A DNA stretch of 64,000 nt from an uncultured Hungatella sp. Its GTDB lineage: Bacteria > Bacillota > Clostridia > Lachnospirales > Lachnospiraceae. Where the stretch lies: positions 1-64,000 of the forward strand of contig CAJUEJ010000021.1 in assembly GCA_910585435.1 (NCBI GenBank), given 5' to 3'. The translations under genes were made by a program, and so were the position numbers. Positions 25,925-35,256 of this stretch are shown here, piece after piece. Below the pieces are notes generated by a model. It did not search any database and had not been told where the DNA came from. It worked only from the letters and a program-made list of their open reading frames with translations. Within the stretch, counting starts at the first letter, position 1; every line of letters begins with the position of its first letter.

Positions 25925-25962
25925 GCCCCCCGGCGAATCTTGGATGGGATTCGCCGGGGGGC
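25925..25962 (-). terminator. Strong terminator behind the beta-galactosidase gene
   Basis: A perfect 15-base stem (25925-25939 with 25948-25962) with an eight-base loop is followed on the minus strand by GTATTTTTATG. The 100 bases between it and the gene (25998-26066) hold an additional nested inverted repeat, with CGCCTGCA/TGCAGGCG outside and ATACAG/CTGTAT inside. Confidence 0.85.
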
Positions 25963-26071
25963 AAAATTTCGTCTGATTCAGCACTGGCTGTTTCCGCCCT
26001 CCGTACGCCTGCAAGGCCAGATACAGCCATCACCTGTATGGCAGTGTCTGCAGGCGGATGTGAGGGAGGTG

Positions 26072-29000
26072 TTATTTTACAAGAAGAGTAAGCTCAAAAT
26101 CAAAGCTTTCCTCATTGAGCCTGTACTTTTCTATAAGCTCCGGCCCGCAGCTGTTGGAGCCGATGCCATTTTGCCTGTAGTCCAGACAGAGAACCGTGCT
26201 GCCGGATTCTGCCAGCTCATAGTTATGGGCCTTTGCAGTCAGCTCCTCCTGGGTGTAGGGGGAGGCATTGAAGGAGAATGGCTTTTCGCTTACTACCGTG
26301 AGAGCGTGAGAGCTGCCGCTTAAGGTGACGTAATCACATCCCCAGTGGCTTCCGTTTTCCTGGGGCCTTAGGTAGTCTTCGTGGAGAAGGGCTACTGGGC
26401 TGGAATACTGGCCATAGGAAGCGGCCTGATGCTTGTCTATATAGCTTTCCACAGGCCCCAGCCCGCAGTAGGAAACCTGCCCGAAAGCTTTTGGCAGAAA
26501 CAGCCGCAGGCCGAAACGGGGCAGCTCCGGGAACTCCATGTCCTTTTGCACAGACATTTTCAGGGAGATCTTTCCCGATGCGTCGATGGCCCAGCAGGCA
26601 TCTATATTTAAAATCCTCTGAACCGTGACTGCTGCCACAGACATTTTGCTGTGAAGGACGATGGAAGACTCATTTCCGTCCCGCTGTTTTTCGCACCGTA
26701 TATCATAGGCCCGGAAGCTGGCCTGGTGGTAGTGGGCATCAAACCATTGCTGCTTTAATTTCCTGTCATTGTCTGTGGGGGCTCTCCAGATATTTACCTC
26801 CATAGGACGGGTCAGCAGAGCCGCTCCCCCTGCCGAAAGCTGGCAGAACAGGCCGGTCAGGGAATCGTAAGTATACTGGAAGGACTCTCCCTGTATGGTG
26901 ATATACCGGGAACCAGACTCTACATGGATCTCTCCTGTCCCTCCGTTCCTGCTCTCCAGAAGTGACAGAGCCTTCTGGTTTCTGGTGTCTCTGTTTTCAA
27001 GAGGAAGCTCATCAAACCCTAACACCCATGGAGAAGCAATGTCCAGGGGCTTAGGCTGTCCTGCCGCGGACACGGGCTTTTTGTGATCCCCAGGGCCTTC
27101 ACATCCTTTTTGGCAGTACAGGACTCTTAAAAAGCATTTTCCCTTTTCTGGAAGGTTTAAGTGTACGGGAACGGATCCTGCGGTATGAGGCGCAATGGAT
27201 CGGGGAAGGTCAAACCGCTCTGTGGAAACCACCTCTCCATCACAGGTTACCTGATACACAAGATACAGGTAATCCTTCAGATCCGTAAAATCCATATAAT
27301 TGTAAAGCAGCAGCTCTTCTCTGTCAGGAGAGAACTCCTTCACCCGGGCCGGGCGGTACACGTTTTTGTATTCCAGAAGCCCGGTGTGAGGGCGGCGGTC
27401 CGGATATACCAGGCCGTCCATGCAGAAATTGCCGTCATGAATGGCCTCCCCATGATCCCCGCCGTAATAGTACATGGCCTTGCCGTCTGCGGACTCTCCT
27501 TTATAGACAGCATGGTCGCACCACTCCCAGACAAAACCGCCGCACATGAGAGGGTGGTCCTGAATCCATGTAAAATAGTCCTCCAGATCCCCTGGCCCGT
27601 TCCCCATGGCATGGCAGTACTCCACCATAAGAAACGGTTTGTCAGGACAGCTGTTGATGTAGTCGCTGACTGCGTCAAGAGACGGATACATGCGGCTGTA
27701 GATGTCAATATTGGAGAAATCATATTTCCGCTGGTTTCCTCTGTAAAGGGCGCTTTCATAATGGGTCAGGCGGCTGGGGTCAAACTTCTTTGTCCATGCC
27801 AGAGACGCCTCAAAGGTACACCCGTAGGCGCATTCATTTCCCATGGACCAGATGACTACGCAGGGGCGGTTTTTGTCCCTGTGGACACAGCGCATGGTTC
27901 TGTCCAGGGTGCTTTCTGTGAACACAGGATTGTCTGCGATCCGCTCATTCCAGCGTACCCTGCGGTTTTCCCATTGGGAATCCTTCAGATACTGGGTCTG
28001 GGTGCCGTGGCTTTCGTTGTCAGCCTCATCGATGACGAAAAATCCATACTCATCGCACAGCTCATAAAAATAGGGCGCATTGGGATAATGGCTGCTGCGG
28101 ATGGCATTAAAGTTATGTTCCTTCATCAGGCGCAGGTCCGTCTCCATCTGCTCCAGACCGATGACCGGGCCGGTGACCGGATCGGAGTCATGCCGGTTCA
28201 CACCCCGGAACTTGATGGGGACATGGTTGACCATAACTGTCTGATTTTCCACATGTATTTCCCTGAAGCCTACCCGGTCTGTGATGACTTCCCCTTCCGA
28301 ATCAAGGAACAGGTGGTAGAGCCGGGGCTGTTCCGGGTTCCATAAGCAGGGCTTGGGAACCGTAAGCACTGCCTCATGGGTGTAATCCGGGTGGGAACGC
28401 TGCAAATCTTCCGGATTCCTGGGAACCAGCTCACCCTGGGCCACAGGCTCCCCTTCCCAGTCAGAGCAGATACGGATATGTACAGGAATCTGCGTATCCG
28501 TCTCAGCATCTATAAATCTTGCCAGGATGGTGACCACCCCATATTCGGGAGAAAGCTTTGTGGAAGTGAAATAATCGAAGATTCCCTGGGACGGCCTCTT
28601 TAAAAGATAGACATCCCGGAAAATCCCACTGTAGCGGAACTTGTCCTGATCCTCAAGATAACTTCCGTCACACCACTTTAAAACCAGGACTGCCAGCCTG
28701 TTTTTCCCTTCCTTCAGATAGTCTGTCACATCAAATTCACTGGTAGAGTGGGACACCTGGCTGTAGCCTATATAAGCTCCGTTGAGCCATACATAGAAGC
28801 AGGAATCAACGCCTTCAAAGTTCAGATATGTTCTGGGAGCTTTCGGATCCTTCTGATAATCAAAATACTGAATGTAAGCTCCGCAGGGATTATCGATGGG
28901 AACATAGGGCGGGTCCAAGGGAAATGGGTACCGCACATTGGTGTACTGGTGGCTGTCATAACCAAAATTCTGCCAGACCCCCGGCACCGGAATCCGGTCG

Positions 29001-29233
29001 TAATCCTCCAAAAGAGAATCGCCGGTTATCTCATAAAACTTCTCTTCCAGATCATAGACACTGTTATAATATTTGAAGTTCCACAGGCCGTTCAGCATCT
29101 GGATACGGTCTGAATGTTCCCTGTGCCTCACCAGATCCGGCATGGGCCGGGAAGCCGGTATATAATAGGCCCGGTTTGCCATGGTATTCTCGTGGAGAAT
29201 CTCTAAATTTTCAAAATGTTTTGGTATGATCAA
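26072..29233 (-). CDS. lacZ: Beta-galactosidase, glycoside hydrolase family 2
   Basis: I choose TTG 29233 (MIIPKHFENLEIL), eight bases behind AAAGGAGA; the ORF continues 15 codons further up through the ribosome binding site. The 1053-residue product has the LacZ layout: sugar-binding domain with LNGLWNFKYY, immunoglobulin-like domain, TIM barrel with RGVNRHDSDPVTG, and the C-terminal domain with YCGLGPVESYIDK. The acid/base is E467 (MGNECAYG) and the nucleophile E538 (MVEYCHAMGN), close to the E. coli numbers. There is no signal peptide. Its own promoter and terminator separate it from the LacI operon, but the shared location suggests a common galactose-containing substrate. Confidence 0.95.
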   Translation of the reverse strand: MIIPKHFENLEILHENTMANRAYYIPASRPMPDLVRHREHSDRIQMLNGLWNFKYYNSVYDLEEKFYEITGDSLLEDYDRIPVPGVWQNFGYDSHQYTNVRYPFPLDPPYVPIDNPCGAYIQYFDYQKDPKAPRTYLNFEGVDSCFYVWLNGAYIGYSQVSHSTSEFDVTDYLKEGKNRLAVLVLKWCDGSYLEDQDKFRYSGIFRDVYLLKRPSQGIFDYFTSTKLSPEYGVVTILARFIDAETDTQIPVHIRICSDWEGEPVAQGELVPRNPEDLQRSHPDYTHEAVLTVPKPCLWNPEQPRLYHLFLDSEGEVITDRVGFREIHVENQTVMVNHVPIKFRGVNRHDSDPVTGPVIGLEQMETDLRLMKEHNFNAIRSSHYPNAPYFYELCDEYGFFVIDEADNESHGTQTQYLKDSQWENRRVRWNERIADNPVFTESTLDRTMRCVHRDKNRPCVVIWSMGNECAYGCTFEASLAWTKKFDPSRLTHYESALYRGNQRKYDFSNIDIYSRMYPSLDAVSDYINSCPDKPFLMVEYCHAMGNGPGDLEDYFTWIQDHPLMCGGFVWEWCDHAVYKGESADGKAMYYYGGDHGEAIHDGNFCMDGLVYPDRRPHTGLLEYKNVYRPARVKEFSPDREELLLYNYMDFTDLKDYLYLVYQVTCDGEVVSTERFDLPRSIAPHTAGSVPVHLNLPEKGKCFLRVLYCQKGCEGPGDHKKPVSAAGQPKPLDIASPWVLGFDELPLENRDTRNQKALSLLESRNGGTGEIHVESGSRYITIQGESFQYTYDSLTGLFCQLSAGGAALLTRPMEVNIWRAPTDNDRKLKQQWFDAHYHQASFRAYDIRCEKQRDGNESSIVLHSKMSVAAVTVQRILNIDACWAIDASGKISLKMSVQKDMEFPELPRFGLRLFLPKAFGQVSYCGLGPVESYIDKHQAASYGQYSSPVALLHEDYLRPQENGSHWGCDYVTLSGSSHALTVVSEKPFSFNASPYTQEELTAKAHNYELAESGSTVLCLDYRQNGIGSNSCGPELIEKYRLNEESFDFELTLLVK

Positions 29234-29266
29234 TGGTTTGTCTCCTTTCGATTGTTGACTGCTCTC

Positions 29267-29295
29267 AATATACATCATCTGTCGGGGGGATGCAA
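29267..29295 (-). promoter_or_regulatory. Promoter of the beta-galactosidase gene
   Basis: TTGCAT (29295-29290), a 17-base spacer and TATATT (29272-29267) precede the start by about 35 bases. The rest of the gap, 29296-29580, lies between divergent genes; I see AT-rich sequence without a clear operator or RNA. Confidence 0.5.
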
Positions 29296-29580
29296 TAAGA
29301 AAGAGAAGGTTTGGAGGAAAGAAATGGAGAGGATATGTTTGTATCGGTTGTCATCTGCTCGGAATCATGATATAAATGAATATGATAACAGATCATTACA
29401 ATCACCATTAAGGTTGTGGTGTACCTGTCATACATGATCTGCTCTCAAAGCGGCAGGGCGCTTTTCAATATGAGTATTGCTACTCTACACCAGTATTGTA
29501 TGTGAGAATCAAAAGTATGTCAAGATATATAAATAATTTTGGAAAGGTATCTGAATAAATGGGATAACAAAGGTGCAGAT

Positions 29581-30453
29581 ATGAGAACAGAAAACGAAAT
29601 ATACGATCTTATTTTAAAGGTTGCAAAAAATGATGCCAGAATCAAAGCTGTCTATATGAATGGTTCAAGAACAAACGAAAATGTTCCCAAAGACATGTTT
29701 CAGGATTATGATATCGTCTATGTTGTGGAAGAGACCCAAAGCTTTATAGAGGATAAAGACTGGATTAGGATTTTCGGAGAAATTCTTTACATGCAGTACC
29801 CGGATGAAAATCCGTATTTTCCCAGCGATAAGAAAAATTCTTATGGTTATTTAATGCAATTTGCAGACGGAGTCAGGATTGACTTAACAGTGCAGTCTGT
29901 AAATTACGCATTGCAGCACATGAACGATGACAAGCTCTGCAGAATTTTAATGGATAAAGAACATATACTGCCTGAAATAGAAGCGGCAACCGATTGTCAG
30001 TACTGGGTTAAAAAGCCTGTAAAAGAACAATACTTTGCGACCTGCAATGAATTTTGGTGGTGTACCAATAATATAGCAAAGGGGCTATGGCGGGGGGAAA
30101 TCCCTTATGTTCAGGACATGACAAATTATTATGTAAGGACTGAGCTTATTACTATGCTAAATTGGAAAGCAGGTATTTTAGCAGGATGGTCGGTAAGCAC
30201 TGGAAAATCATCAAAATACTTGTACAGGTGGCTTTCAGAGGAAGAGTGGCAGATGCTTTTATCAACATATTTTGATGGAAATGTTGATAATGCGTGGAGG
30301 TCTGTTTTGGCTATGTGTGAACTGTTTGGAAACACGGCGCGGTTTGTCGGGGAGAAACTGGGATGGGAATATAATGAAAAAGAGGGGAAAGCAGCTGAAG
30401 GGTTTTTGAGACATGTGCATCAGCTTTTTTCCAAAGAAAAACGGCAGCTTTAA
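29581..30453 (+). CDS. ANT(6)-like aminoglycoside 6-adenylyltransferase
   Basis: I choose ATG 29581 (MRTENEIYDLIL), giving 290 residues, the usual length for this family (about 284-302); the TTG at 29539 lacks a ribosome binding site. The nucleotidyltransferase motif is MNGSRTNENVPKDMFQDYDIVYVV, of which the Gly-Ser and the Asp pair bind nucleotide and metal. Further family motifs are VRIDLTVQ and CNEFWWCTNNIAKGLWR. Relatives adenylylate streptomycin, but chromosomal relatives in Clostridia may not confer resistance. The gene looks richer in A+T than its neighbours, consistent with transfer. It stands between divergent lacZ and the next gene pair. Confidence 0.88.
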   Translation: MRTENEIYDLILKVAKNDARIKAVYMNGSRTNENVPKDMFQDYDIVYVVEETQSFIEDKDWIRIFGEILYMQYPDENPYFPSDKKNSYGYLMQFADGVRIDLTVQSVNYALQHMNDDKLCRILMDKEHILPEIEAATDCQYWVKKPVKEQYFATCNEFWWCTNNIAKGLWRGEIPYVQDMTNYYVRTELITMLNWKAGILAGWSVSTGKSSKYLYRWLSEEEWQMLLSTYFDGNVDNAWRSVLAMCELFGNTARFVGEKLGWEYNEKEGKAAEGFLRHVHQLFSKEKRQL

Positions 30454-30484
30454 AGATATCAATGAAAGCAGAAGGAAAGTAACT

Positions 30485-30847
30485 ATGGATTTTTATAAAA
30501 GAATGTCCATTGTATGCCAGAGAATTCCGGCGGGAACCGTGGCCACCTACGGTCAGATCGCCCTGCTGTGCGGGAAGCCCAGGAATTCCAGGCAGGTAGG
30601 CTACGGACTTCGTTTCCAGCTGGCCGGAGAGGTTCCGGCTCACAGGGTGGTAAATGGAAAAGGAATCTTAAGCGGCGCAGGATATTTTGAAACATGGGAT
30701 ATGCAGAAAATCCTTCTTCAGGAAGAAGGGGTGGAGGCGGTCTGGAAGGAAGACTGCTTTGTTGTTGACTTAAAAAAATACGGTTGGAAAAATACGATGG
30801 CCGATGCCGCGGAGTTAGAAAAGCTTTTTGAGGCAGAAAGGATCTAA
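30485..30847 (+). CDS. Alkyltransferase-like (ATL) DNA-binding protein
   Basis: 120 residues from ATG 30485, behind AAGGAAAG. It has the helix-turn-helix and active-site region of O6-alkylguanine-DNA alkyltransferases: IPAGTVATYGQIALLCG, RQVGYGLR and PAHRVVNGKG. The methyl-accepting cysteine of the PCHR motif is replaced by A52 (PAHR). It is therefore an ATL protein that can bind and flag alkylated bases, for nucleotide excision repair in known cases, but cannot remove the alkyl group itself. It is only two bases from the ABC-F gene, so both are likely co-transcribed. Confidence 0.88.
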   Translation: MDFYKRMSIVCQRIPAGTVATYGQIALLCGKPRNSRQVGYGLRFQLAGEVPAHRVVNGKGILSGAGYFETWDMQKILLQEEGVEAVWKEDCFVVDLKKYGWKNTMADAAELEKLFEAERI

Positions 30848-30849
30848 AA

Positions 30850-32835
30850 ATGCTGTATCAGATTACAGACGGAACCGTATCATTAGGGGGAAATGTGATA
30901 CTGGATCACATAAATTTTGAGATAAAGGGAAATGAAAAAATCGCTGTAACCGGAAAAAACGGCGCCGGCAAGACCACCCTTCTGCGCCTTCTGGCCGGAG
31001 AGCTGGAGCTGGACTCTGACGACAAGCGGACAGGCCCGGGGATTTTCTGCTCCAGAGCTATTACCATAGGAATGCTTAAGCAGCAGGTATTCTCCGACGA
31101 TTCCCGCACGGTAGAGGAAGAGCTGTTAAGCGCCTGCCCTCCGGAAGATGTCTATGCCAGAGAGCGGTTTGCATATGAGAAGGAATATGACCGTCTCTTC
31201 ACCGGCTTCGGGCTTAAGAGAGAAGATAAGGCCAGGCCTCTGTCTTCCTTCTCCGGGGGAGAGCGCACCAAGATCGCCCTGATTCGCCGGCTCCTGGAAA
31301 GACCAGACATCCTGATTCTGGACGAGCCTACCAACCACCTGGACATAGAGACAGTGGAGTGGCTGGAAAAATATTTAAAACAATATGACAAGGCTGTCAT
31401 CATGGTAAGCCATGACAGATTCTTTCTGGATCAGACAGCAGACATTGTCTATGAATTGTCCGGAAAAAAGCTTGTGAAATATTCAGGAAATTATACGTAT
31501 TTCCGCGAAGAAAAGAGAAAACGGATTCGTATCCAGCAGAAGGCCTACCAACAGCAGCAGGAGGAGATTAAGCGCCTGGAAGAGCTGGTGGAACGATTTA
31601 AACATAAGCCCAGGAAAGCTGCCTTTGCCAGATCCAAGAAAAAGGCCATCGAGAGGATGGAAAAGGTAGAGAAGCCGATGAAGGCAGAAGGCCATATATT
31701 TACCGGTGACATCAATCCCCTTATCCCGGGAAGCAAGTGGGTATTCGAGTCAAAGCATCTGTTTATCGGGTATGACAGCCCTCTGCTGGAGCTGACCATG
31801 CGGATCAAACGGGGGCAGAAAATCGGCATATTGGGGCCTAACGGAGCAGGAAAGACCACCTTTTTAAAAACAGCCGCCGGCCTGTGCCCTCCATATAAAG
31901 GGGAATACTCTCTGGGAAACCATACGGTCATCGGATACTTTGACCAGCATTCCGCGGAGATAACCTCTGAGAAGACGGTGATGGAACATTTTCACCAGCT
32001 GTTCCCTTCCCTGACAGAGAAGGAGGTTCGCACCATTCTGGGCGCTTATCTGTTTGGAGGGAAGGAGGCGTCCAAAAAGGTAAGCAGCCTTTCCGGCGGA
32101 GAAAAAGCCCGTCTGGTGCTGGCGGAGCTTCTCCAGAGCCGCCCTAATTTCCTCATTTTAGATGAGCCCACCAACCACATGGACGTACAGGCCAAGGAGA
32201 CTCTGGAGTCCGCATTCCAGGCATACACCGGCACCATTCTCTTTGCGTCCCACGACCGCTACTTTATGAAGCAGGTGGCGGATGCCGTACTGATTTTTGA
32301 AAAGGAAGCCGTGATGTACTATCCCTTCGGCTACGAGCATTACCTGGAGCAGCGGGAAAAACAGGGGAAGCATGAGACCATCGCAGCGCAGGTGAAGGCA
32401 GAAGACCAGGCCCTTATTGCAGGAATGCGCGCAGTTCCCAAGGCAGAACACCATCAGCTTCGAGAGATTCCTACGGAAACCGCATATATGGACTGGAAGC
32501 AGCGTTTGGCAGCAGAAGCCCTGGATAAAGCCGGAAAAAATGTGGAAAACATAGCCGGGCAGATGGATAAGCTGTGGATAAGGATGATTCAGTCAGAGGC
32601 ATTCTGGGCGGAAACCATACAGGAGTCCCCTGGACAAGGGCAGATGCCGGAAGCGGAAAAAGAAGAATTAGAAAAAGCGGCAGGATTGGAAAAAACGGTA
32701 GGACTGGAAAAAGCGGAAGAATTCAGAGATATGCAGGCGGAGTATACACGGCTGGAACAGCAATACCAGGAGGCAGCAGCACTGTGGCATCAGCGATGCC
32801 TGGAGTGGGGAGAGGCAGCGCTGGATTGGACATAA
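30850..32835 (+). CDS. ABC-F family ATPase with long C-terminal extension
   Basis: 661 residues with two ABC domains and no membrane segment. The first has GKNGAGKTT, FSGGERTKIAL and LILDEPTNHLD. The linker is rich in basic and Gln residues (about 225-285). The second has GPNGAGKTT, LSGGEKARLVL and LILDEPTNHMD. ABC-F proteins act on the ribosome in translation or antibiotic protection. The C-terminal extension (about 500-661) is charged, partly coiled-coil and contains short EKA(A/E)-type repeats near residues 600-620. It is near the ANT(6)-like gene, which could point to a resistance role, but the family also includes housekeeping members. A fragment of a second copy lies at 35257-35383. Confidence 0.88.
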   Translation: MLYQITDGTVSLGGNVILDHINFEIKGNEKIAVTGKNGAGKTTLLRLLAGELELDSDDKRTGPGIFCSRAITIGMLKQQVFSDDSRTVEEELLSACPPEDVYARERFAYEKEYDRLFTGFGLKREDKARPLSSFSGGERTKIALIRRLLERPDILILDEPTNHLDIETVEWLEKYLKQYDKAVIMVSHDRFFLDQTADIVYELSGKKLVKYSGNYTYFREEKRKRIRIQQKAYQQQQEEIKRLEELVERFKHKPRKAAFARSKKKAIERMEKVEKPMKAEGHIFTGDINPLIPGSKWVFESKHLFIGYDSPLLELTMRIKRGQKIGILGPNGAGKTTFLKTAAGLCPPYKGEYSLGNHTVIGYFDQHSAEITSEKTVMEHFHQLFPSLTEKEVRTILGAYLFGGKEASKKVSSLSGGEKARLVLAELLQSRPNFLILDEPTNHMDVQAKETLESAFQAYTGTILFASHDRYFMKQVADAVLIFEKEAVMYYPFGYEHYLEQREKQGKHETIAAQVKAEDQALIAGMRAVPKAEHHQLREIPTETAYMDWKQRLAAEALDKAGKNVENIAGQMDKLWIRMIQSEAFWAETIQESPGQGQMPEAEKEELEKAAGLEKTVGLEKAEEFRDMQAEYTRLEQQYQEAAALWHQRCLEWGEAALDWT

Positions 32836-32904
32836 ATATGTCTGGCAAATCAGCGTTCCGGCAAATTAACTTCGGAGGAACGGAAAAAGTTTTACACCTT
32901 ACAG

Positions 32905-32976
32905 GGAATCAGTACGGGCTGCATGAAATGAGGCGGATTTGCTTTCATTTTTCGCAGCCCCCTTTACATATTTCAT
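32905..32976 (+). repeat. 72-base hairpin repeat, copy A
   Basis: This segment is about 90% identical (65 of 72 by eye) to 35657-35728 in the same orientation. The core is an inverted repeat, GGGCTGC (32916-32922) with GCAGCCC (32954-32960), nested with ATGAAA/TTTCAT. It sits directly behind the ABC-F gene. It may be a small palindromic repeat element or a duplicated terminator-like structure. Confidence 0.7.
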
Positions 32977-33093
32977 GCTTCTTGAAGAGAAAAGGATTTA
33001 AAAACTTGTTTGTTGGCAGGATTGGTATAAATACCACAAACCGAGTATATTTTTTGAAAAATGGAATAAAAAATACAGATACAGGAAAAATAA

Positions 33094-33122
33094 TTGAAAT
33101 AAACGGCTATTTATGATAAAAT
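33094..33122 (+). promoter_or_regulatory. Promoter of the AAA ATPase/TOPRIM pair
   Basis: TTGAAA (33094-33099), a 17-base spacer and TAAAAT (33117-33122) lie 22 bases before the ATPase start. Confidence 0.65.
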
Positions 33123-33144
33123 AGAGTCCGTGGAGGCAGCGACG

Positions 33145-34536
33145 ATGGAGAGCATTGTAAGAGTATCTTCTTTGAAAATTTCAAATATCAAAAATGTCAG
33201 GACCGGACAGATTGTTATGCCAAATACCTATAGAAAGCAGCTATCCTGTAAAACGGCAGAGGTGCTGGGGCTGTATGGCCAGAATGGATCTGGGAAAACA
33301 GCGGTTATTGACACGCTTTACTATTTACAGGAAATCATGATTGGAAGTACGCTGAATCAGGAAATTGCAGATTATATTGATGTGAATGGAACCCAGGCGG
33401 AGATTGCCGTTGATTTCAATATATTTGCAGAAGCGGTCATTTATGAGACAACGTATAAGATTCTTTTACAGAGAAATGAAAAAGGAGCGGAGATTGTCCG
33501 TGAAACCTTAAGCTGTGCTGTAAACAAAGGTGATTCCAGAAGCAATAAAACCGTGTTCATGGACTATCAGCGTTGGGACAAAGAGAATGTATTTGCTCCC
33601 AAGAAAAGATTGGATGAGGTTGTAGAAGCTGATACAGAAAATAAAATGGATCTGATTGTAGCCAGGAAGATGGCTGAGAGAAGCAATTGCTCTTATATCT
33701 TTGGAGAGAACAGCAGGGAGATTTTCTGCCGGAAATATGAGAACAATTTCGGACATTATGCAGAGATAATAAAGGCGCTTTTTAAGTTTGCCTTAAAGGA
33801 TTTATTTGTAATCCGCAATACCCATTCCGGCATGATTTCAGCCAATTTCGTGCTGCCGATGGCATTTAAAATTGAACAAAAAGAAATTGGGATGAGAGGG
33901 GATTTTGCCGTTCCACTGACAGAACCTGTGGTTTTAAGCGAAGAGAAGAAGACCATATTAGACGCGATTGTGGACCAGGTAAATATGGTCCTGTTTACGA
34001 TTATTCCGGGAATGAAGATAAAGGTCCATAATTATGGGATGCAGTTGACAGATTCCGGTGAGAACGGGTATAGGGTGGAGCTGGTTTCCGCCCGGGAGGC
34101 TATGCCGCCTATTCCCATTCGAATGGAGTCGGAGGGCATTATCAAAATTATCTCTATTTTAAATGTTCTGATTCAGGCTTTTGGAAGCCCGTCTATCTGC
34201 CTTGCAATTGATGAACTGGACGCAGGCATCTTTGAGTATATGCTTGGAGAACTGCTTGATATTTTCAGCAAAAGCGCAAAAGGACAGCTGCTGTTTACAT
34301 CCCATAATCTCCGCGCCCTGGAAATGCTGGACAAAGACAGTATCATGTTTTCCACGGCAAATCCTGACAGAAGATATATCCGGATGAAGAATGTAAAGCC
34401 GTCCAATAATCTCAGAGACACATATATTAGAGGAATTACCCTTGGCGGTCAGGATGAGGTGATTTATGAGGAAACAGACAGTTTGAGAATTGCCCGTGCA
34501 TTTAGAAAGGCAGGTAGAACAACACAGCGTGAGTGA
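33145..34536 (+). CDS. AAA-family ATPase of a putative two-gene defence system
   Basis: 463 residues from ATG 33145, eight bases behind GGAGG; an in-frame GTG at 33130 is an alternative. Walker A is GQNGSGKT (45-52). Walker B-like CLAIDELDAG (D356/E357) and the H-loop FTSHNLRALEML follow near 384. The domain is ABC/SMC-like and of the AAA_15/OLD type, with the long helical insert between the motifs. It overlaps the TOPRIM gene. AAA_15-type ATPases next to TOPRIM nucleases are known in PARIS (AriA/AriB) and, fused, in OLD/Gabija proteins. Assignment to any one of these is not certain. The gene is rich in A+T relative to neighbours. Confidence 0.8.
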   Translation: MESIVRVSSLKISNIKNVRTGQIVMPNTYRKQLSCKTAEVLGLYGQNGSGKTAVIDTLYYLQEIMIGSTLNQEIADYIDVNGTQAEIAVDFNIFAEAVIYETTYKILLQRNEKGAEIVRETLSCAVNKGDSRSNKTVFMDYQRWDKENVFAPKKRLDEVVEADTENKMDLIVARKMAERSNCSYIFGENSREIFCRKYENNFGHYAEIIKALFKFALKDLFVIRNTHSGMISANFVLPMAFKIEQKEIGMRGDFAVPLTEPVVLSEEKKTILDAIVDQVNMVLFTIIPGMKIKVHNYGMQLTDSGENGYRVELVSAREAMPPIPIRMESEGIIKIISILNVLIQAFGSPSICLAIDELDAGIFEYMLGELLDIFSKSAKGQLLFTSHNLRALEMLDKDSIMFSTANPDRRYIRMKNVKPSNNLRDTYIRGITLGGQDEVIYEETDSLRIARAFRKAGRTTQRE

Positions 34537-35206
34537 AAAGAAAGTGATTGTATTCATAGTAGAAGGGCCAAGTGATGAATCTGCCCTGGGATCCGTTATG
34601 AAAGAGTATTTTTCCCGTAATGAGGTGCGGTTTGTTGTTGTGCATGGCGATATCACACTGAAAGATTACGCTTCTCATGACAGTATTTTGAAAAAAATAA
34701 ATGAACAGATGGAGAGTGTAAAGAAAAAGTATCGGTATGGTCAGGATGATTTTATAAGGATTATTCATATTGTTGACACAGACGGTGTATATATCCCGGA
34801 AACAGATATTAAAGAAGGGGCTGCAGGAGAAATTCAATATTTTGAAGACCATATTGATGCAAAGGATGTAAATGCAATTGCAGAACGAAACAGGCGGAAA
34901 GGGAATATCCTGTATAAGCTTAGAAAAACAGGAAAAGTCAATGGCATATCTTATCGGGTTTATTTTAATTCCTGTAATTTGGAACATGTATTGTATGGTG
35001 AGCTTAGAGCGTATTCGGATGAAGAGAAGCAAATATTATCGGATGACTTTGCGGACAAATATGATGGAAGAATAAATGAGTTTATAGAATTTATATCAGC
35101 TTCTGATATCGCTGTTTCAGGCACATATCAAAAGACCTGGGACTATATCGAAAAGGATAAAAATTCTTTGAAGAGGCATACCAATATGCACTTGATGTTT
35201 CAGTAA
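34529..35206 (+). CDS. TOPRIM-domain protein, partner of the AAA ATPase
   Basis: 225 residues from GTG 34529, which overlaps the ATPase stop by eight bases; TTG 34490 is a longer alternative. The TOPRIM signature is visible as VIVFIVEGPSDE with E12, and HIVDTDGVY with D83 and D85, the metal-binding residues. After this comes a helical region with RKGNILYKLRK and a motif FNSCNLEHVLYGE. It is probably a nuclease or nucleic-acid-binding effector held in check by the ATPase, as in AriA/AriB. The C-terminus is short of family matches I can recall. Confidence 0.75.
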   Translation: MSEKKVIVFIVEGPSDESALGSVMKEYFSRNEVRFVVVHGDITLKDYASHDSILKKINEQMESVKKKYRYGQDDFIRIIHIVDTDGVYIPETDIKEGAAGEIQYFEDHIDAKDVNAIAERNRRKGNILYKLRKTGKVNGISYRVYFNSCNLEHVLYGELRAYSDEEKQILSDDFADKYDGRINEFIEFISASDIAVSGTYQKTWDYIEKDKNSLKRHTNMHLMFQ

Positions 35207-35256
35207 ATGCGTACAGAGGAGTGATATGTATCTTTGAGAAGGAAAGGAGAAGGTGG

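Noticed and set aside
27161..28345. 394-codon open frame on the plus strand inside the beta-galactosidase gene
   Set aside because: It lies wholly antisense to a gene with clear GH2 motifs, has no ribosome binding site and its protein shows no family features.
30485..30847. Annotation as methylated-DNA-protein cysteine methyltransferase (ogt)
   Set aside because: The acceptor cysteine is alanine (PAHR), so the transfer reaction is not possible.
33145..35206. Firm naming as PARIS (AriA/AriB) or RloAB
   Set aside because: Architecture is similar, but I cannot confirm subfamily motifs without profile searches.
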